From Asterias rubens (Eukaryota > Echinodermata > Asteroidea > Forcipulatida > Asteriidae), in NCBI RefSeq assembly GCF_902459465.1, contig NC_047065.1, forward strand, positions 18,928,204 to 18,992,203: a stretch of 64,000 bases of DNA. Direction: 5' to 3'. Shown here piece by piece: positions 24,301-33,300 of the stretch (within the stretch, counting starts at the first letter, position 1; each line of letters opens with the position of its first letter). The translations under genes were made by a program, and so were the position numbers. The notes under the pieces are model-generated. The model worked only from the letters and a program-made list of their open reading frames with translations. It was not told the origin of the DNA and did not search any database.

Positions 24301-27300
24301 CCTTGGCTTCTTTGCGTACCTGTGCAGCAACTGAAGATGGAGTATTAGCCTCTGCCTCCTCCCCACATTCATCCTCATCCTCATCTTCGTCATCTTCCTC
24401 AGGTGGACTACACATGATCGGGAACAGCACCTTCAAGACTGGACCAACTAACTTATATTTCAGCATTGCCTGGAAACGACACAAGCACAAATTTGTTGAA
24501 GGACTATACAGAATTGGTTTTTGCTAACAAACCGTTGCTGGCAGTGTAAGCACTTTATGTAATCCACCATATATATAAACTGACAAACCTGTAGAAGTTT
24601 GAGATCGATCGGCCATCTGGGTCTCGAGAGAATAGTGAAAAACCGATTACAAATTTTGCATTGCATCGTTGCCAAATTAAAAATGAATAAAACGCTCACT
24701 GAGCGATAAACTCCAAACGCGGAGTTAGATTATTTATTTCTCATCAAATATGACATTTCAGACAGAAATATTTCAAGGGATGTTTTCTACTATCATCATC
24801 ATTAGACCATGTAAGTTTTATGTAAATCTGTGATCTTCACGATTTGTGTTTCTCACCAGTTCTGTAACGTTTCTTTAAAAGGGAAGATACACTTTTGGCA
24901 ATCACTCCTAAACGTAATGACAATAAAACTATCGGTTTTAGAAGCTCACAGCAGCGTCGATATAATAAAACATTTTAAGAAACATTTCACTTCAAAGTAA
25001 TGTAGTTATGTTAACATTTTGAAACTGAAAAGCCTTAATACTGAAAATAGTCCCAAAAAATTGTTGAATATTGTGATCAAAGGTTGAACAAAAGGGTGTC
25101 AACGAGAGCTGGGGATTAAGCTGCGATGGACTTACATCCTGTCCAGGGGAACAGAAATATTCTCAGTCATTTAATGCCAAGGAAACCGGATATAAAGATT
25201 GCCGTGATAACAAAAATAATTTGGGGGGCTAATCATCCTAATTCGCAGCTAAGAGCTAAATTGGAAGGGCGCAGCTACAATGTGTTCGAGAAGCTGGCAT
25301 GCAAGGGGGCCTTTGGCTGCCAGCAACATCAACCCATTATGACCACGAAACACAGCCAAGATTGAAAGTGTTTGATTTTTTTTCCCGAGGGAGGAAAACA
25401 GGATGTTCTGGAAAACCCTTGTGGCACAGCAGAGAACCAACGACAACTCAACTCACATATGACCCTGGCTGGGTATCGAACCGGGGTCACCTTGGTGAGA
25501 GGCAAGCGTTTTACACACAAGCCAACCATGCCACCCAATGATGGGCCATATTGGCTCGAGACAGACTTTACTCTGTCCAGTGCACCTGTTTCTGTCCTTA
25601 CCTTTTTCTTCAGACTTGTCAGCCAGCTGATGAAGGATAAAGCTTTCACTCTGGCATTATTACCTAGAGTGCTGTTGCTTGCTACCTGAAATCAAACAAT
25701 GAAATCAATCATTATCAACAATAGAATCAACTGAATGTGATGGCAATTTTATGGGATGTATAATAGATCGAAATTTGTGATTAATTTTCATATGAAAAAA
25801 AATCAATTCCGATCTATTATACATCCCATAAAGTTGCCATCACAAAAAATTGCAAACATTTTCATCTAAATAATGAAAACATTCCCCTTTTCTTTTTTGA
25901 TTTCAAAACCAACGGAGCTTCTTTAATAATATGCACAAATTGAAATGTCTCAACAATTCAAACCTGTTGATCCAAGTTCTCAAAAAGAAACCCTACATTT
26001 TAATGAAAGTTTGACAGAAAAGTGAGGATTGGAATGAAACTGCTGTTACAAAAACCAAAGTTACGACAGAAAATCTTGCAATGTACCTACCTCACAGCAG
26101 AACTCAACAACAGCTTTGAGATGTGGAACAATTATAGACACCTCACACTCAACCAACTCATCAAATAGTTCCATTGCCTGGCAACCCTGGTCCTCATCAC
26201 TCGCTAGTAACAGCCGAATTACCACCAGAACTTGGGGTATCAATGGGCGGAACTGAGCCTAGAAGACAAATAATAGACCAATTGCATATGATGTCACACT
26301 CTCAAAAAGGAGGCAGATCATTGGACAATAGCTGTTATTTGGGCGTAAAAACTTGCGCGTGACCTCAACCACCTGTAGCGTTTCGCATTATGCAAGGGGG
26401 AGCTATTGACTTCTTACGCAATACAGAACGTGCCTCCGAACAATGCGCCTAATTTTGGGTGGCAACTCTCCTTTGTGCATGTTTGTATAGGATTTTGACA
26501 CCCAAAATGACACCCAGGATTTGCACCTGTGAGTACACTGCACGTATTGCAAGGGGTCTATAAACCATTATTAAATTGTCGATACACAGTTTCATTCGAA
26601 CAGGGTTAATAATGCTGTAAAGCACCTTGATCTCCTTGCTATGTATGCGAAATAAGAATGTTTTTCAGAACATGATTCAGAACTTAGCAACTGCAATGGG
26701 AGACTTTTGGATGGTAATTTTTCAAAGTTCTACGAATGCTCAGACCTGTTGCACAGTACTGAGCATGTGCATGCACGCTCAGAGCTGCTAAAAAGGGCTG
26801 TTATGTCTGCTGCTTCTAGCATCTCAAAGGTCTCCCATTGTTTTGCAGTTAACATGGTTCAGATCAATCTTAAGATTCGAACTACCTCTAGCTAACGGGC
26901 AATCTCGGTAGTCTAGTTGGTAAGACACTGCTCTAGAATTGCAAGGGTCGTGGGTTCGAATCCCACCCGAGTAATATGCCTGTGATGGTTTTTTTTCACA
27001 GGACTTGGGAAAGTACTGAGTTTACAGTGCTAACACACATCGGTGTGTGAGTAAAAACCAAAATAAATAAGATCAATCTTAGCTCTTTGAGAAATCGGCA
27101 CCCAGAACTTACGATATCATCTGAGCCTAGGTACTGGACTATTGACGTCATGGCCTTGATGGTGTAGTGTGGGACCAGTTGACTCTCTCTATGTTGCAGC
27201 ATAGTGTTGAAGAGATTACAGGTGACGCGAAGATTGGATCTAAGATGCTCCCCAGCTGAGCTGCTCACACAACTCAAGACTAATGCTGCAATCTGTTATA

Positions 27301-30300
27301 TAATCAAAGACAGTATTTGTATTTACAACAAATTTGAATCTTAAAGGCACTGGACACTATCGGTAATTACTCAAAATAATTATAAGCATAAAAAGTTACT
27401 ATAGTAACCAGCAATTGAGAGCTGATTGATTTAGCCAAGTAGCGCATATTTGTTTCACAGGCTGTTTCCCCAGGGAGCTGAGATAGTGTAGGAATGCATG
27501 CCCAGTGCCAAGGGGTTATAATGTTTGAAGCGCTTTGAGACACCCTTCAGGTGTGAAAGCACTATATAAAAACTGGCTATTAATATTAAGTCTTGAGACC
27601 ACACTTACCTCTTTGTGTTGAGCATTTGGACTTCTTGCTTGCTGCTGAAGGAACTGCAGCAGGTCTGGCCAGCCACTTCTTGATGCCAGTTCATGTTTCG
27701 CTATCGCTCCTATTAGCTGTGCCACGGCATTGCACACACTCTTACTGTGTTTATCAAAACAAAATGAAATCAATCTAGAATCAAATTAAACATTAAACGT
27801 GCATCTGAGATACATATTTTTCTTTATCTATACACTGAAGTGTCAAGCACTGTACACTCAGTATTACCCCGAGTTCATGGAGTACTTTGAAAAAAACCAC
27901 AGGCGAATCACTTGGTTTGGGTTCGAACTCACAACCTTTGCATAACAATGCGCCATGTCTGTCACAAAGTGACACTCCTGGCGCGAAAAAAAAACATAAA
28001 CTAAACTGACATCCGAGAACCCAACACAAATAAGAAATGAGTTCTGAGTTTGTTCTTGAAAGTGTGGTAGGAAGTCTCCTTTTTCAGTTTGATGGGTAGT
28101 GAGTTTAAAAAGGGAAGGACCGGACCGAGAGAAAGAGTAATGAGAGAGGGGCACTCAAAAAAGATTTGTGTCAGCCGAACAAAGATATTGGTATGTTCGT
28201 GGCTCTGAGGCAGCTGTTGGAAGTAGGTGGATGCAACGACAAGGATCAACATCTTGAAGACAAATTCCCCATGTCCTGTGAAAATAATCCAGTGTTGCCA
28301 GTAATAATAATAATAATATCGAAGTCTTATAGCAACACGTATCTACCAAACAAGGTACTCAAGGTGCTGAGTATATACAAACTTTCAGGAGGATAGGTTA
28401 TTGCAGTGATGAACTCTGAGAGTTATTTACACTGAACTCTGCAAAGCATTGAGTAAACATGATTTTTTATGCACACACCAAAGGCCTGGAATTTTATCTT
28501 TGAGAGAGCAAGGCCATTTTCATTTTGCAAAGGGCACTTCCTTAAGAAAGTCTTTACAGCCTATGCCACTTTTGGAAGGGGCATTTAGGCCAATACTAGG
28601 GCAGCGGAAGTCATGGCCTCCGTGGCCTAATTGTTTGGACACTTTGGCAGGGTTGCCATGGAATTTACTCACTCTGGCTCCTGAAGGAGAACTTGCAATA
28701 GAATCTGCTTCAAGCTGTAAGAGAAGATAACACATATTCCCTTCAGTTTAAAACTGGTCGTTAACATTAAATCTTCAAGACTTACAGTTCTGTAGTGGAC
28801 ACGATAGGCCCCTTTTGAAACCACAATGTAGATATACATGTCCATGTATGTCTTGGCAATACGTGATGATTGTATTACTATTATTATCATACATTTCTGG
28901 TAAAGAAACCAAGGTTGCCTCATAAGTGAGCCTAATCACTGCAGCCTGAAAGCCCAACGAAACCTGTAAACAAGGGTGCTTGCTACGTGAACTGGAATTA
29001 CCTACAATTGTAGGTTAACAACTTCTACAATAAGTGTTCTGGGTTCTTTTCCGTGCCGCAATAATCCTGGCACACAGAATCTACGGCTTAATGTCCCAAC
29101 TGAAGGACAAAGCAATAATGTTGAACTGTCTTGTTCAATTACACAAGTGCCGAGACTGGGACTTGAACCCACACTGTGCTGATCAAAAAACACCAGTGGG
29201 TGTGTATGTGTATAAACCTTTGTTTATGACCGGTAAAAAGTGTTAATTCATGGGCACGACACGCGACCTTGCACCTGTTCTTATAAGACAGTTTCTTCAT
29301 TCCTATTGGTCGAGAGCAACGGCTGAAACAGTTGTGCCACATCACGCGATACCCGCGACGTGCACAACATTCCCTTATAAGGAGTTACCCGAGGGCGGCA
29401 GAGGGCTTTACCATTTCATAGCTGGAGGGGTGTTGTAGTGAAAGAAATCATTGAACAATTACAATCTTTTCATTTATTTTACTTTTTGACCAAAAAGTTA
29501 TGATGTTTTTGACCGAAAAGGTATTTATGAATGGGAATCAAAGTGAGTTGAATCGGTTTTCAACTAGTGGTTTAAACCCGCCGAGGCCTGGTTCTTTATA
29601 ATATACCTCGACTTCGTCTCGGTAAAATTATCAAGAACCAGGCCTCGTTTGGATTAAACCACTACCGTAATTTTCGGATTATAAACCGCGCGGAGTATAA
29701 ACCGCACTTCCTCAAAATATACAAAAAAATATTTAATGTCGGCGTATATGCCGCGCGGAGTATAAACCGCGACCCAAAAAAAAAAAACATGAAAACAAAC
29801 TAACCTCGAAAACACGGAAGTGAAGTACGCAAACCTGCCGCGTTACGGGTGATTTTTTTATTTCACACTATCAGTCCTGAATTATCCTTTGTTTCCATCA
29901 ACAACCCTTTTCCAGAATTTGAATTTATATTTTGATGATCGGTTGTGTTGACCATGTTTTGTGAACTTCTTTGGCAACAAATCTCCGTGAATCAAAGATC
30001 GGTCGACAACGCACACCTAGAAATAGTTGAACTTTGCCCTGCATCGCATCGCCCTCTGTTGACAAAAGTTGTTCACGTTTGATTAGACTTGGCCACAATC
30101 CGCGAAGTGTGGGTCAGACGTTCAGGCTATGTGTTGTACAATAGGGAGCCGATCCGTCCGAAGTCTAGCCAAGATTTTATGAATGGAACTACCACCGGCC
30201 AATCATCAAACGGCCAATCACAGCATGCGCACAAAGGGGCCGTGCTTGTTTGCGGTCCTCTTTGTGGCGATGTGCAGTGACGGACGGGTGGCACATCAGT

Positions 30301-33300
30301 CAGTCTTGTATAGTTGCCACAATGCGCGAGTTGCGTCGTAATTAAAGTTGAAATGTATTTAAGTTTACACTATTGATCGTAATTGAAAAGATCTATTATA
30401 GGATAGCAATCTTTTTGCAATCTTTTTTGTGTGAGGAGCTAGCCGCTCTGTTTTGCAGCCACAGCGAAGACAGCGACTTCGAGGGTTTCAATTTGTAAGA
30501 AACCAGATAGATCAAGACATCCAACAAAACCAACAGTTCTTTTCAGAGCTACCACTACTTCCAAAAAGAGATAACCGTGCAAAGTGAAATAATAAAATAT
30601 TTAAAAAAAAAAGTGGATTACCTGGCCCCTGAACAAAGAAAAATCCCCTTATTTAATAAACACAACCCCTGTTGAATCCTGATAAATTATAAAGTTACAA
30701 AAAAATACCTTTGATTAATAAACCAAATCCGTTCGAAGCCATTTATTAAAAAACAAAAAGAGAGAACCTAAAAATATTAATAGTAATAGTATAAGCGGTA
30801 TAGCATGCCCGATTATTCTGGCATCCATTTAAATCCCCAATTCATTACAATTAATAAAAACCCTTTATTTAAAACCCAACAAGATTTAGCATTAAAAGAA
30901 CCCTTTATTTAAAATCACGCCCAATATTGTGAGACCAGTAATAAATAAGAAACTCTGCCCTTCAGAGAGTTTACACAAGTGCCGCTACATGTTCAAGGTT
31001 AATGGACTCAACAATGAGGGCGGTTTGAACACGTTTTGTTTGATCCCAGGCGCTGCATAGTTCTTTGTGTACGTTCATTCACCATTCTGATGTTGTGGTT
31101 GAGCTGAAGAAACCGCTGGCTGTCACGAGTGTAGCCTGGAAGTCCGACGTCAGTATGTAGAGATCGTAAGATAAATAGACAGGGGACCAGTCTATTTCGC
31201 TCTCACACGAGTGCATCCTGAATGTCTGACGTCAGTATGTAGAGATCGTAAGATAAATAGACAGGGGACCAGTCTATTTCGCTCTCACACGAGTGCAGCC
31301 TGAATGTCTGACGTCAGCATATATATATTGCTAGGATAAATAGATGGGGACCAGTCTAGTCTGAGTTTCGCTGAGCGAGAGCGAGGGCGCGGACGGCGGT
31401 TGATTAACGTTTTACAAAGGAAACACGGAATACAAATGGGGTGGGATTTTCAACAGGACTTTGTCATCACACAGGCATGTTTTGCAGGTTTTTGTTCTCG
31501 TTTCTTAAAAAAAATAATATTTGGAATGTTTTACATACGATCTTTCTTTTTATAAATGCCGTTTTTTCTCTTAAATATTTATACGTCGGCCTACAAGCCG
31601 CCCGGAGAATAAACCGCAGGGGTTCAAAAAAATTTCAAAATCAACATATAAACCGCGGTTTATAATCCGAAAATTACGGTAGTTGAAAACCTCCTCACCA
31701 CACATTGATTCCCTTATTACTTCACAAGTCCGGTGCTCTTAATGGCTCATCCCACGCCGCACAACATATTATGAACAAAGTGGTACAGAAAAAACAAAGT
31801 TTTCCGATTTCGGCAACTGAAATTAAGCATTGATGATTGTCTTCAAATGCTGTTTTCAGGTGGAAATATTTCTCTGGTGGATTTGCACTAGTACAGGCTT
31901 CCGAAACAATGATCTCTTAGAGTGAAACAAACAACATTGTTTATCATTGATGACAAAATCCTGCATTTTTAACCCTAAAACACTTACTTATGACTGACTT
32001 CTGGTGAAAGCTTCGTCCATTGTTTAATAACTTTTCTTCGAAGGAGCACTGCAGCCAACTGCCGTATCTGTGGAGTTCAAAGAAAATAATTGTGTTTCAG
32101 AAAAGCAAAAGTACCAAACCACAGAAGCCCCAAAGTAAACTTTTTGTTTGCATTTTTCAAAGCTGTAAATACTATGACTGATAACTTGTACTTCATGTTC
32201 TAGTCAGGGCTCGAATTTGAGAGAAATCTACTAAGACTGCAGGGTTAGTGAAGCTCAAACTGTAAACTAGACCAAAAACAGGAGAAAACTAACGCACAGC
32301 TTTACTCACATATGGCCCTATCCAGGAATCGAACGAGGGCCACCGAGTGGTGAAAGGCAGGAGCTTAACACACGAGCCACCCATACTAGGAATTGAAGAT
32401 TGGATGGAAAACCCTAACTTATGTATGTCTTTGCCAGTTCTTTTTATATTTTTTTATTTATTATTTTTTATTATATTCTTTGAGGTTTTTAATGCTGTGT
32501 TTCTGCTGGGTTTTTTTCTCTTTAAATTTGTGTGTATTTATGTATAGATTTTGCCTGTTGATTGTTAATTCCATTTCACTTAATTCTGTAAAAACTTTAT
32601 AAATTTGAATGATGTCAACCTTTTGGTCGTTTTTTATTCAGATTAAAATATACCATTGAGAGTCATTATTTTATTAATCCAAAGTTACTAACTGACTGAC
32701 TCATTACAAATGTGGAACACACCTCTGCAAAATGCATGTCTACCGTTTCCACCATTTGGGGGTCAATTCCTTTGTGTACATTTTGACCAAAATGCAAGTA
32801 AAATCAAGTGTACATGACCCTCTGCTTTTGAGCAGCAACCTTTGACCTCCTGCAGAGTAATCAATCATTGTGATGAATTTGTGATTTCTTTGATTGCAAA
32901 CATGTGAATCATCAGGGAAGACTAAGGAAATGATGGATGTATTCTCACACAGCCACACACTTACCTGTGGATTTGTTGACGTAGTAAGCACATTGAAAAG
33001 TCCAGGGACGATATTGGGATCCTTCAAAGCTCTCTTCAACTGTTTCGTACCCTGAAAAATAATATACATCGGGAAAAAGATAATAGTTGTAGCCTGCAAT
33101 CAAACTTGTAACTTTTAAGTAAGGCCATAAGTAAGGCCATACCCACTAGCATGACTAGCAAGTCCGGTGATCCTGTGCGACGCCAAAACCATGAAAACAT
33201 TGTTATAGAGGGAGGCAAATGAAGACATGTTCACTGATGCGTGACGATACAGGGGTGGAGAATATGGAAGAACGGAGGAGTCCATTCTGGGCTACGGAAG

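Noticed and set aside
26900..26972. tRNA-like sequence with good A and B boxes
   Set aside because: The anticodon stem does not pair well and the same sequence continues into a shared body at 23165 and 27800, so it is a SINE head and not a tRNA gene.
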